A stretch of 64,000 nt of DNA. Origin: Petrosia ficiformis. Taxonomy: Eukaryota; Porifera; Demospongiae; Haplosclerida; Petrosiidae. A program made the position numbers and the translations under genes. Position 1 is the first letter of the stretch. The number at the start of each line of letters is the position of its first letter. The stretch lies in the NCBI GenBank assembly GCA_947044365.1, contig OX345636.1, positions 29,120,466 to 29,184,465 on the forward strand, in the 5' to 3' direction. Under the pieces are notes generated by a model, which saw only the letters and a program-made list of their open reading frames with translations, did not search any database and was not told the origin of the DNA. Shown here one piece after another: positions 44,573 through 55,474 of the stretch.

Positions 44573-44785
44573 CTAACTTCGTGATAATAAATTGGGCATA
44601 TTAGTTAGAATTACTTCTTGGCAGGTGTCTTCATCTATAGCATTACTTCTAATAGAAACATCTAGCTCATTATCACTGCTCTGTGAAACATCATCTTCAA
44701 GAAATTCATCAATGAGCTCAACTGCTCTTTCTGCACTACTTTTCCTGGCCATTTTTTTGTTAAATTGATAATTCAGTAAATGCAT
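44573..44785 (-). CDS. short acidic ORF
   Basis: MARKSSAERAVELIDEFLED followed by a Ser/Asp/Glu-rich stretch, ending LTNMPNLLSRS. It resembles the acidic first exons of some transposases, but no following exon was found. It lies convergent to the pogo-like remnant. The function is unknown. Confidence 0.3.
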   Translation of the reverse strand: MHLLNYQFNKKMARKSSAERAVELIDEFLEDDVSQSSDNELDVSIRSNAIDEDTCQEVILTNMPNLLSRS

Positions 44786-44946
44786 AGTTAATTCGTGTTA
44801 CTAAAATTTGAACAATTGAGATATTGTATATATACATATATATGTGCAGGCCCTGGTAAGAGGTAATATATACAGCCATGTATTTCTTAATTATTTATAT
44901 CTAATTTTAATAATCCAATGAATTATCATGAACTCATAAGCATGTA

Positions 44947-45494
44947 CAGTGGAACCTCTGTAAACTGACTCCTCTTTAATTCAAAATAATGTGCAAACCG
45001 ACAAAAACATGAGGCACAGATCATTTTTGTTCATGAATACATTCTGTAATCTGAGACAGTGACATGATCCTATAATCCGGGAAAATGGCACAGAGAGGCC
45101 ATAAAAAAACTAACTTTAGAGTAGAAAATTTAACTGATAAAAGCTAGTGAAGCTGTCCCAAAGCCCAGGCAAGATGAATTGAGCAATGTCTTACAACATC
45201 TGGAGACAGTTGGTGACTATTTTTCTTGCCATGACTCTGAATTACTTCTTGAATCTGTTAACTGATTCAAAAAGTGGGGAGAAAAACTCTAGTGTGCAAA
45301 GTACTCTGGACAGAAATTTTATGTCCGAAGACTTAGTTTAAGTCTACAGGAATTTTCATGCACTTGTATACATGTGTACTGATTGAATAATAAACTCATT
45401 GATTCATTAATTAATTCAATTCTCTCTAATCCAGCAACCTCTATAATCCAACAAATGTTTGTAGCCCCAGTGATGTTGGTTTACAGAGGTCATG
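44947..45494 (+). mobile_element. Tigger/pogo-like deletion derivative, 548 bp
   Basis: TA flanks both sides (44945-44946, 45495-45496). The ends are CAGTGGAACCTCTGTAAACT and, complemented, CATGACCTCTGTAAACCAAC, close to Tigger-type TIRs. Inside, EAVPKPRQDELSNVLQHLET and SSVQSTLDRNFMSED on the plus strand resemble the C-terminal tail of a Jerky/Tigger transposase. All catalytic sequence is gone. Confidence 0.7.
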
Positions 45495-45499
45495 TAAAA

Positions 45500-46110
45500 T
45501 AGCCAGTTTATACAATATTATTATAATTATACACACAAAGTCAAGTACATGCATATATATGTTCATGTTCATGTACATGTACATATATCTTATAACCTGA
45601 TTATTCACTGATTAATTAGGTTACATCAAGATTAATTTATAAATACGTGTTCATGTATTGTACATTGTATGGTATATTTGTGTGTATAATTATAATAATA
45701 TTGTACAAACTGGATATTTTACATGTACATGCTTTTAAGTCCATGAAATGTTGAATTGTTAAATTTTCATGTTACGTACATATATACTTTTGTTCATACA
45801 AGTATATAAATACACATACATACATATATTTGAGAGCACGTGATCCCATAGAGAGAGTCATTTACTGGTAGTGATTAAAATGGAAGAAAGAGCTAACACA
45901 GAATTTGCATGATGTGTATTAAATGTAGGGACTTTAATTACAGTCCGACACAAAAATTCGAATCTAATTATAGCAATAGCTTCCAGCTTTTTATACTCGA
46001 TGGAATTGTAGGGATATTGATATACTATACTAGGCTGTGTGGCTGCATCTGGGTTTACACTTCCTCCTTTTATGATCTACCCAAGGAAAAGAACGTCTGA
46101 AAGCATTAAA
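45500..46110. other. no gene seen
   Basis: AT-rich with an ACATGTACATGTACAT palindromic patch near 45565-45585 and several TATATA motifs. No coding signal. Confidence 0.4.
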
Positions 46111-46114
46111 GAGG

Positions 46115-47095
46115 GGGCTTCTCCAGGTACATATTTCAACTGCAGTGATAATGGGCAGATTACTAAAGAATTATACATAGAATGGTAAGTTCTTTTTAGC
46201 ATGCATACCCCCTGTCCAACCCTACTACTGATTAAAGATGGTCACACTTCTCACATATCAATTGAAGTGATTCAGCTCCCTCCCTCAAACAATGTTCACC
46301 TTCTCAGCCTACCTTCTCATACCACAACCCCTTGATGTAGGCGTTTTTAAATCCTTAAAATCTTATTATTCAAAGGAATGCAGAAAGTATTTGGCAGCCC
46401 ATCCTGGTCAAGTTATTACAATGGTAAGTATAGCCTATCTTGTTGAAAAGGCATGCCCTTCAGCATTTACTCCAATAAATACAATTGGGTTGTTTAAAAA
46501 AGTGGAGCTTTCCCCCTTAATCCATGAGAAATTGCTGACCGACAGATTGCACCATCACTTTCAGTGAACCCTTCATGCAGGAAACATTCTAATCAGAAAG
46601 ATCTCAAGTACTTCGATGAGTTCTTCAAGCAGTTTGGACGCCCTGGATAGCCCTTGTGCATCTGATAAGTCTCTTCCCTACCATCTCCTGCACAGTTCTC
46701 GTCTTACCAAGAGGATTTGTACCAAAGGCGATACGAGGATGGGTATGATCTCCCCGATCCAGAGTATGAGAAATGGCTCACAGTCAATCATTCAGAAGGC
46801 AATAATTCTTCCAGCTCTAAGATTTCCCATGCATCCTGTGGTAAATCTATACTGAGCACATGTACAGTTCAGATGTTCTCTGTGAAGTTCTTCAACTACC
46901 TGAACCCAAACACTGCAAAAGGAAAAGAAGGCCTGGTTCTGACTTCAGAACAGAGTGATGGTGCAGAGAGCGACTGTCCAGTCTGTGGGTTGACATATAT
47001 ATTTTGGTGATGACACCAAATCTGTTTGGGTTTGCTGTGACAGTTGTGAGTCATGGCTGGATTTTAAATGTGCTGGATTAAAAAATAGTTAAAGA
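46115..47095 (+). pseudogene. pogo-like DDE_1 transposase with C-terminal PHD finger, decayed
   Basis: Frames in order give GTYFNCSDNGQITKELYIEW, LLLIKDGHTSHISIEVI (the Asp before G-H-S-S-H is retained) and NNVHLLSLPSHTTT. PLDVGVFKSLKSYYSKECRK follows, where HILQ before PLD is missing. Further on are YLAAHPGQVITM and AFTPINTIGLFKK. The C-terminus holds SDCPVCGLTYIF and, in another frame, VWVCCDSCESWLDFKCAGL and FYCANC, a PHD finger. The N-terminal HTH and first catalytic Asp are absent. At least four frame lesions. Confidence 0.7.
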
Positions 47096-47099
47096 ATTT

Positions 47100-47515
47100 T
47101 TATTGTGCTAACTGTAAAAAAAAACCTGAAATACCTACATATAGAGTCCATTTTGTGCTTGTGAAGTTGTGGTTGTGTTTTATTTGCTAGTGTCTCATAT
47201 ATAATACAATCATTGTCTTGTAATGATGACATCTTATAATACAATTGATAGCTACTGAAAATAAGATATACTCAAACAGGAATAATATTGTGTAACTCAT
47301 GGTGCAGGGACTATATACCGTAAATGGAGAAATTTTCATTGGTAAAAAGATTTCGTACACGAACTGATGTACGAAAATTTTACACACAAAATTAATATGA
47401 TGTGTAATTTAAACAAAACCGAACATTATTACGGTTGGGAATATAAACGTGTAAAAGTGTCAAAAATGTTCAAACATGGATATTTCGAGGTAATTCAAGT
47501 CTATTGAAGGATTGC
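47100..47515. other. no gene seen
   Basis: AT-rich spacer between two pogo-type remnants; no repeat paired. Confidence 0.4.
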
Positions 47516-47519
47516 CAGA

Positions 47520-48849
47520 CCCAAAGGGTTCCTTGTCCTCATCGCTCCACTCAAGAGCAATTGCTCAGGCCCTAAAAGAACTTTGAGATAAGAAAAAAAA
47601 GCGTGGGCCATACAACATATACAGTCCAGGTGAGCAAGCTAAAATTGGCAAATATGCCAGCATCCATGGTGCTACAGCAGCTCCACGTTTCTTCTCTAGA
47701 AAGCTTGCTAAAAATGTGAGTAAATCTACAGTAGACTCGATCCATAAAGTCTATATTGAAGAAGTCAAGAGGAAGAGGCAAGAAAAAGTTGGAGGAGATC
47801 ATGTGAAAACTTTATTAATGAAAAATCGTGGTAGACCAGTTTTGCTTGGGAATTATTTGGACTCGAAAGTTCAGTTATACTTAAAAAAGGTCAGAGAAGG
47901 AGGAGGAGCAGTGTCTACAAGAATAGCAATGGCAGCTGCTAAAGGTATTGTATTGCAATATGAGAATGCAGTTAGCTGAATTTGGTGGCCATGTACACCT
48001 TAATAATAGACATTGGGCTCGTTCACTTCTGAAGTTTGTTCGAAGGAAAGCAACAACTGCTAGAAACAAAAAAACAAAAGACTTTAATGAAAGGAAAAAA
48101 CAGTTTCTTTCACGTTTTGCTGCAACAGTAACTATGGAAGATATACCACCAGAACTGATAATCAACTAGGATCAGAGAGGTATGAAAATTGTGCCCTGTT
48201 CCACGTGGACTATGGAACAACAACGTTCTACAAGGGTAGAGATGGTTGGAATCAACGACAAACGACATATTACAGCTGTATTTTGTGGCAGTTTAACAGG
48301 CAAAAAAATCATACTGCCTTAGCCTTATGTCAACAACATTCGTGAAAGAGTTGGTAGTGAAACAGCTGCTCTTGTTGTTCTAGACAATTTTAAAGGGCAG
48401 GTTACAGATCGCTTCATCAGTTTACTCGAGTCACATAACATTCACACATGTTTTATTTCTCCAAATACAACCGATTGACTCCAACCAATGGATATAGCTG
48501 TTAACAAACCCGCAAAAGACTATCTAAAGAAGCAGTTTGATGAGTGGTATTCTGAAAAGGTTTTAAGCAGCTGGAGGGACGTGATATAAGTGAGATTGAA
48601 ACAATGGCGTTACAGCCAATTGACCTTAGTTTAGCAGCTTTGAAAGAAACATCTGCCAAATGGTTTGTGGGCATGGCCAGTTATTTATGTGACAACCCTC
48701 AGTTCATTGTTAATGGTTTCATAAGTTCGGGTATGACTGAGGCTTCGGATGGTAATATGGAAGATGAAGATGATGCAGAAAGTATGGATGAATTACAGGA
48801 TGATGAGTATGACAGTGATACTGATTATGACACTGAAGAAGAACTTTAA
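47520..48849 (+). pseudogene. DDE_1-type transposase of a second pogo-like lineage, decayed
   Basis: The order is SKIGKYASIHGATAAPRFFS, STVDSIHKVYIEEVKRKRQE, VQLYLKKVREGGGAVSTRI and AMAAAKGI (a long N-terminal DNA-binding region). Then come FGGHVHLNNRHWARSLLKFV and MEDIPPELIIN followed by TAG-DQRGMKIV. The Trp of the expected N-W-D-Q-x-G is a stop; the Asp of DQ is the first catalytic residue. STWTMEQQRSTRVEMVGIND and AVFCGSLTG follow. About 60 residues are then missing before ALVVLDNFKGQV (second Asp) and LQPMDIAVNKPAKDYL (third Asp). The tail FIVNGFISSGM and an acidic run end at TAA 48847-48849. Confidence 0.75.
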
Positions 48850-48854
48850 AATAC

Positions 48855-49706
48855 ATGATTAAAATTAATGATAAACTTAAAGTGCAAAGTGAATAGAATA
48901 TATATTATTATATATATATCTTGATTTCTTTTCTTAAATGACTTATTTTTCTTTGTGTATATACAATGTATTATTATAATTATTATGATCAAGTTAATAC
49001 TTATATACAAATACATAATCTTTTCAGTTTTTCAATGTCTACATGCTTTCCTCTAAACTGGAAATTCTAAGCCCCCTTGAGGTAGATCGACAGAGTATCT
49101 TCTACTCGTGGTCATTGTACATTCTATTGTGCCTCCTCTTTTCAGAAACAGAGAAGAAATACGTAAAACTTTTCTTGATAAGTGTTCTACGATCATTCCG
49201 CTTTTCAGTGCAGCAACAGCATACTTATCTTCAGAATTTTGTCTCTCTCTTTTACACTCGAGAATCTCTCCTACATTTGGATCACAGATACTTTTATTTA
49301 CATGGTAACCTCAAACACGTTAGTAAACTTCCATGCACACCTCCAATGTACAAAATTTTTACTTGACGAATAATTAGAACGTGAATGTTTTTATCATGAA
49401 AATTTCTGCATTTACGGTATGCTAATTCTCAGTGCTAAGTATTATATTTTTTTATGCTATGTTCTTTGGATTGTAAGAAGGAATGCTTACGTGTCCCATG
49501 ATACCAACATTCTTTTTCTGTACCATCCGTACATAGAAAGTACTACCGTACTCTCTGATAATTACGATTATAAATGTGATGTTTACATTGTTCTTTATTA
49601 GATAATGGATAATTGAAAAAAACAGACTGCCATTCGGAGATCATTTAGAGTTACAAACCCATTGGATACAGCTCAAAAAGGAGTACTGACTGTTACCGAA
49701 ACAGAT
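48855..49706. other. no gene seen; overlapping unassigned open frames
   Basis: Three overlapping frames at 49043-49373 show no recognisable motif. About 49518-49582 matches the 19965-20030 repeat. Confidence 0.4.
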
Positions 49707-49710
49707 TTAA

Positions 49711-50347
49711 CTCTTTCCCGTCTATAATTAAAATAGGCGTTTTCTTTATTAACCCAAATTTAATTAACGAAATTATGTGTGGGCGGAGCGCTTAATATCT
49801 AATTCCTATAACTATCCTATTTTATAAGACTGAAGATTCTAACTTACTTTGTTGCGAAGAAGAGTGTTTAAGAAACAAATTGATGTAAAATGTACACTTC
49901 GCTATCCACAGGAAGAGACCAAGGCGAGCACTTGTAAGTACAGTAGTCCACGGGCAACGCCCACTTCATTCTTGTCTGCATAGCGCCAGCATTTTAAACA
50001 GCAGTGACATTTAACTCACTCAGTTAGACAGACAACCTTCTTAGAAAGCCATTGATACCAAAAACATGCTTTGTTAGCTGCAGGAAAGCAGCAAGACGAG
50101 TGTTTAAAAATATAGTAGGCAGCGGCGACGCCCATATTTAGTCACTTTCGTTTGGACTGTAACTCCACTTTTTCACTACTATAAACCGAGTAAATGACAT
50201 CTTCGTATTGTATGCTTGTTAGTTTGTTCTATTTTTAAAGAGTTTAGCATAAATTTGCCCTTTGCTACATAGGTTGCAAATCTGCAACCTTGGCTAATTC
50301 GTGCATTGTTTAAAAGTTGCATATATGCAACTTTGGTTGGTAAAGGG
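49711..50347 (+). mobile_element. TTAA-flanked MITE, copy 3
   Basis: Bounded by TTAA at 49707-49710 and 50348-50351 (637 bp). The left end CTCTTTCCCGTCTATAATTA aligns with the complemented right end of copy 1, and the interior aligns with copy 2. The right end, complemented, reads CCCTTTACCAACCAAAGTTG, preceded by a repeated AAGTTGCATATATGCAACTT-like palindrome. Confidence 0.8.
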
Positions 50348-50351
50348 TTAA

Positions 50352-51080
50352 TATAAATTATAATGATAGTAAACAAAATAAAATTACAGTATGGGCTATA
50401 AACTATTTACGGAAATATGGAGTGGACAATAAAAACCTTTTTTTTGAAACAAAAAGGTGTACTACTGATGAAGGATTCAACATTATTAAAAAAAAACAAG
50501 AAAACTTCTACTAATCCACAAAAAAAATCTCCTTGAAGAGAATCATTTGATATAAAGTCTAAATCACTAAATTCAATATCATGATATCACATGTGACCAC
50601 GTTTTCCTGCAGGAAAAAGGAAAGTAGTTCAACAGATCTGTTTAAGGTTTGAGAAATTGTAATATCACTAATATCATTTTTTTTATTGTCTTCACCTTTT
50701 GCCCCTTGTGCATATAGGTTGTTTGACCATCAGGATTGGAAGTCAAGGAGATCACCTGGCCCATGATGACCATGTCTAGGCTTTCATGGTCTAACTCAGT
50801 ACATTGGTTCCGGAATAGAGCATAGTTAGTCTCAGAAAAAAAGCTGGCGCATTCTCTGGGACAATTACATCATTATTTACAAAATTCGTTAACTAATTCT
50901 GCTTCATTTCTGTCCTCTGGTCTTTCTTCTAAAGGAACAAGGCATGCTCTCATTTATAGAAGGTGAAACCACTTCTAAATCATCTGGGGTAACTGCTGGC
51001 AAAGTACGAATGATTGGATCATCTTCAAAATGGAAAATAAGAAGGTATCAAAAAACACAAGCAAGCAGAGTACTAGTGTT
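50352..51080. other. no gene seen
   Basis: Short open frames only (for example 50944-51171), without recognisable motifs. Confidence 0.4.
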
Positions 51081-51081
51081 G

Positions 51082-52647
51082 TTTAATATTAAGTTACACA
51101 TGGAAATAAAAGCTTGTGTGGGCAGGCACATAACAATCCATTTTATTTATAACTTGTTCAAAAACATTTAAGGTGGCGGCACGGTGTTGTAAAATGATAT
51201 TCATAATTAACTTATTTATAATTTTCATATAATTTTCATATCTAAAATTATTTTCATTGTATATTATAAACACAACATTGTATCAGTGTTGTATGTTTGC
51301 TTTAAAAATTTTAATACCATACCGAGTAGTAAAGAGTTACACAAGTGACTAGAAACAGCACAAAGGTACATTTTGCTGAAGATGTTGTCCAGACAGAGAC
51401 CGGTGTAAATCATGAAGTTCTACAATCCTATGAAAGTCTTTTTTTGCAACTTTTGTTTTCGACGGACCTCTGTCAAATAATCTCACAACATACAAAAACA
51501 CGACACCATTTTCACAAAGTTGCTTCATACAATGTGCTGGGTATAGTTATTCAAAATTTCTTACCTGTACTTATTATTAGAGCTGAGAAAAATGTACCTT
51601 TGCACAACTGTTATAAATCTGCTCATTAACTTTGACTATAAAACCACGGAATGAATGGAATGTCATTTTTGATGCCACACCCACTAATGATAAGGTGAAA
51701 TCTTATGGTAGTTCTGAAAAGAACTGTTTATGAAGATCTATAGAAATAAAAGATGGACTCTGATATTCCCAGGATTATGTACTAGAATTATCATCAATAT
51801 TTTATTAATTTAAGGGCGTTGCCACCACGTGTTTGTGATTGTGCTGCAACGTGGAATTCCTCTGGTTTTTGAGCCTCTTGGCACTAGTGGAGGATCTTCA
51901 AATTCAGAAGACAGTGTAAGTTATAAAAGAATGTGTTCCCAGATGGCTGGATGAATTGTCTTGACTAGATTGAAGACCAAGTGAATAAAATATTGATGAT
52001 AATTCTAGTACATAATCCTGGGAATATCAGAGTCCATCTTTTATTTCTATAGATCTTCATAAACAGTTCTTTTCAGAACTACCATTCATTCCGTGGTTTT
52101 ATAGTCAAAGTTAATGAGCAGATTTATAACAGTTGTGCAAAGGTACATTTTTCTCAGCTCTAATAATAAGTACAGGTAAGAAATTTTGAATAACTATACC
52201 CAGCACATTGTATGAAGCAACTTTGTGAAAATGGTGTCGTGTTTTTGTATGTTGTGAGATTATTTGACAGAGGTCCGTCGAAAACAAAAGTTGCAAAAAA
52301 AGACTTTCATAGGATTGTAGAACTTCATGATTTACACCGGTCTCTGTCTGGACAACATCTTCAGCAAAATGTACCTTTGTGCTGTTTCTAGTCACTTGTG
52401 TAACTCTTTACTACTCGGTATGGTATTAAAATTTTTAAAGCAAACATACAACACTGATACAATGTTGTGTTTATAATATACAATGAAAATAATTTTAGAT
52501 ATGAAAATTATAAATAAGTTAATTATGAATATCATTTTACAACACCGTGCCGCCACCTTAAATGTTTTTGAACAAGTTATAAATAAAATGGATTGTTATG
52601 TGCCTGCCCACACAAGCTTTTATTTCCATGTGTAACTTAATATTAAA
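51082..52647. repeat. giant near-perfect palindrome (arms about 680 bp)
   Basis: The left arm (51082-51659, then 51708-51807) is repeated inverted at 51984-52647. The only differences seen are a 48-bp segment present in the left arm only (51660-51707) and a 12-bp ATTTTCATATAA-type duplication in the left arm near 51225-51240. A 176-bp unique centre (51808-51983) separates the arms. The identical 94-residue frame at 51345-51629 (+) and 52111-52395 (-) is a consequence of the symmetry and resembles no known protein. The centre has a possible exon (HHVFVIVLQRGIPLVFEPL). Confidence 0.92.
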
Positions 52648-52649
52648 AA

Positions 52650-53080
52650 TAGGGCTAGCTATGCTTTTATATACATGTTTATATGGAAGTGGCTGTTTGG
52701 TATTGTATTGCCTGACATCTTCCCTACATGTTCTGTTGTGTTTTATTTTTATTTTATAATATAATTGCCCAACATGTTGTTACATAATTATGACACAACA
52801 GTGTTGTATGTACAAGAGAAAAACATACATTTAAAATTTATCAAGCCTAAAGCACATGAAGTGGCACATTGAAATTTGGAAAATGGAACTGTTAATAACT
52901 TCATCAATTTCTATGATTCTGAGATTATCAGAAGCTCATGATCAGTAATAAGTAAGGTGGGACTGATTATCGATTAATTGATTATTTCACGTAACAACCA
53001 ATTATCAATACTTGTTTTTTTAAATCTATGTTAATAATTATTGCAAGTAATGCACATGCGCATATCAATTGTCTCGTTTT
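52650..53080. other. no gene seen
   Basis: AT-rich flank. GATTATCGATTAATTGATTATTTC near 52965-52990 may belong to the end of the following hAT element. Confidence 0.4.
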
Positions 53081-53084
53081 AGAA

Positions 53085-54510
53085 ATGGCTGAAGGCTCAG
53101 TTGGAAGCAACCACTGAAACAAGAGAATTTATTAACTCCGAAAAAAAAGAGCAGTATGTTTGGAATTATTTCAGGTTTCACACAGATAAAGATGGAATCA
53201 AAGATGATGAAAAAAGAGTTGTTTGTAGATTGCGTGAACGCTCAATTGCTTTTTTCTGGTAACACTACCAATTTAAAGCAGCACCTTCAAAACCATCATC
53301 CTTCGGTTTTGTCTAGTTGTAGTACTAGTGATGAGAGTTCTTGTCAAACTGCTCTGGAATCCATGGCCTTTATACTAAAAAAGAAGTTCTCTGCTGGGAG
53401 CAAACGCTCTCAGAATATTACTGATGGCTTGGTGGAATGCATATGCTGCCTATTTCCATTGTTGAAAGCAAGGGCTTGATTAACTTTCTTAAAACTTGGA
53501 GCCCCAGTATACCTTGCCTTCAAGAAAGACCATAGGCTGGACGATAAGTATTATCAGATAAGAAGAGCCATCTGTCGAGATGAAGTTAGATAGCATGCCA
53601 GCAGCTGCTCTCACACTGGATTATTGGACATCACGAGCTACGGATTCTTTACTTAGGTATAACAGTTCATTGTATTTCTGTTGATTGGCAAATGGTTAGC
53701 TATGTTCTTGAAACTAAAGAAGTTATAGAGCGACATACAAGTGAAAATGTAGCAGAAGACATAAAAGTTGTAATCCACAAGTAGGGATTAACACACAGGA
53801 TTGACTGCATTACTACAGATAATGCCCAAAACATTGTAGCAGTGATGCGTTTAGTTCAGTGGAAATGCCACCCATGCTTCGCACATACACTACAACTTGG
53901 TGTAAAAGCTGGGCTCTGACTTTGAATCTGATATAATACGGATGTGTAACTAATGGCGTACTGATTATTTTCGAAATGGATATAAGAGTGGCTTCCAAAC
54001 ATATATACCAGGAATGTTTGGAAGCCACTCTTGCAATAGCTACAGAGCGATTGTGTGCAGAGAAGTATCCATCTCTTTCTCTACACAGTGCAGTACTCAC
54101 TGCTTAAAAAAAAACACCTGGATAGGGAGTTTGCTCTTTTGGCTTCAGCTGTTGATCCAAGATACAAACGCCTGAAATTTCTGGACTCTTCTGAGAGAAG
54201 AGCGGTATTTAGAATTTTGGTGGAAGTAGTAGGTAATGAACAAGTTGAGGATGCCGTTTTTACAGATAAACGACTGAAATCAATGGTAGAATACATATTG
54301 GACTATGCAGCTTCTAGTGGTAGCAGTGGTTCTCTAACTCACCCATTTAAGTAACATTATTGAGAAAGAAGTGTCTCTCTATTGTTCTGATCATGAAATA
54401 GATCATGATGATGTCCCACTGGAGTGGTGGCGTCTCAATAGTCACACATTTCAAAACAACAACATAGACAACACTAGTACTCATTACAATGCATTAATCC
54501 AAGCTAAACA
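53085..54510 (+). pseudogene. hAT transposase (ZBED-type), internally deleted
   Basis: Frames in order give an N-terminal BED finger (VWNYFRFHTDKDG, then after a shift SGNTTNLKQHLQNHHP) and ITDGLVECICC. The catalytic region follows: LDYWTSRATDSFL, DCITTDNAQNIVAVM and CHPCFAHTLQLGVKAGL. At 53915 the reading is replaced by foreign sequence (53917-53987) and a snap-back hairpin. It resumes at ATLAIATERLCAEKYPSL and SAVDPRYKRLKFL, and the dimerisation start DDVPLEWWRLNSHTF lies near 54410-54450. About 150 residues between are missing, and the end is truncated. Many stops and frame changes. Confidence 0.75.
53917..53982 (+). repeat. 66-bp inverted pair, left copy (partner 55286-55351)
   Basis: TGACTTTGAATCTGATATAA onward matches the complement of 55286-55351 with one visible mismatch. 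A perfect 17-bp hairpin (GAGTGGCTTCCAAACAT and complement, 53987-54031) follows at the junction with the resumed hAT reading. Confidence 0.88.
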
Positions 54511-54737
54511 TTTGAGAATAATCATCCAATTAGTCAGAGCCTGGCTTTTATTATTATGAATAGTAATAGTGAGTTCACGTGAATAGTTCACGTGAATAAT
54601 TACTTGATAATTTCATAGAGGGGCATTATTTGGATTGCCACATTTACAACTTACTAGATAGAGGAGGTGTCTACTCAGCCTACTTTATCAAGTCTGGATA
54701 ATTATGAACATTTAGTTTAAAACACAAGAACAAAAAA

Positions 54738-54738
<1 letters not shown>

Positions 54739-54771
<33 letters not shown>
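54739..54771. repeat. (AT)n microsatellite
   Basis: Uninterrupted TA run downstream of the hAT remnant. Confidence 0.95.
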
Positions 54772-54773
<2 letters not shown>

Positions 54774-54774
54774 G

Positions 54775-55470
54775 TGTAATGATAATTATTATAAGGAGTA
54801 AAGGGGTTTGCTTTGATCCCAGGTGATATGGTTTCTTGAATTAATAAGAGCAGGCTATAGCAGTTTTAGACATTTTCAACAGTGTATCTTTAGCACATTT
54901 TGTATCGATGTTGGGTATTGCTGTTAATGATCTGATTGCATGTGTTTCCCAATATCCAGTGTTCTGTACACAACTGACAGGTCTCGGTCTTCAAGATCAT
55001 TAATTACTTCAAGGTAAGAGGACTTGTTGGATTTCCTTAAATAAGCGCTTTTTTGTTGTTACTTGGTACAGTAAGCTCTAGAATGTACACCATCTGGTCT
55101 TCAATCAACACTAAGTCTGGAAATATTCCACTACATCTGGTAGTTGTGAAGTAGATTCTGTTTCAACAGGACTATTATCTGGGATCCTTCTCTCCTCCTG
55201 TGCCTGTCCAGTCTTTCTCTTCAAGTTCATCATCTTCCTCCTTTTCTTTGATAAGTATCTGACCCTATCTCTCTTACTTTTTTTGTATCCATTTCGAAAA
55301 TAATCAGTACGCCATTAGTTACGCATCCGTATTATATCAGATTCAAAGTCAATGGTACATATATCTCGAAGCATGTGTATGGCGTGCCTATGGCGTGCCG
55401 TTTGTAACAGTCGAAACCCCACCCACTGTATTATTTGCGCATGCGCATGCGCATGATATTAGCAAAATGT
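54775..55470. other. no gene; right copy of the 66-bp inverted pair
   Basis: 55286-55351 is the inverted partner of 53917-53982. GCGCATGCGCATGCGCATGA at about 55437 lies just upstream of the next gene. Otherwise unassigned. Confidence 0.5.
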
Positions 55471-55474
55471 AAAA

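Noticed and set aside
51345..52395. Identical 94-residue proteins on opposite strands
   Set aside because: Explained by the palindrome; composition and lack of motifs do not support coding.
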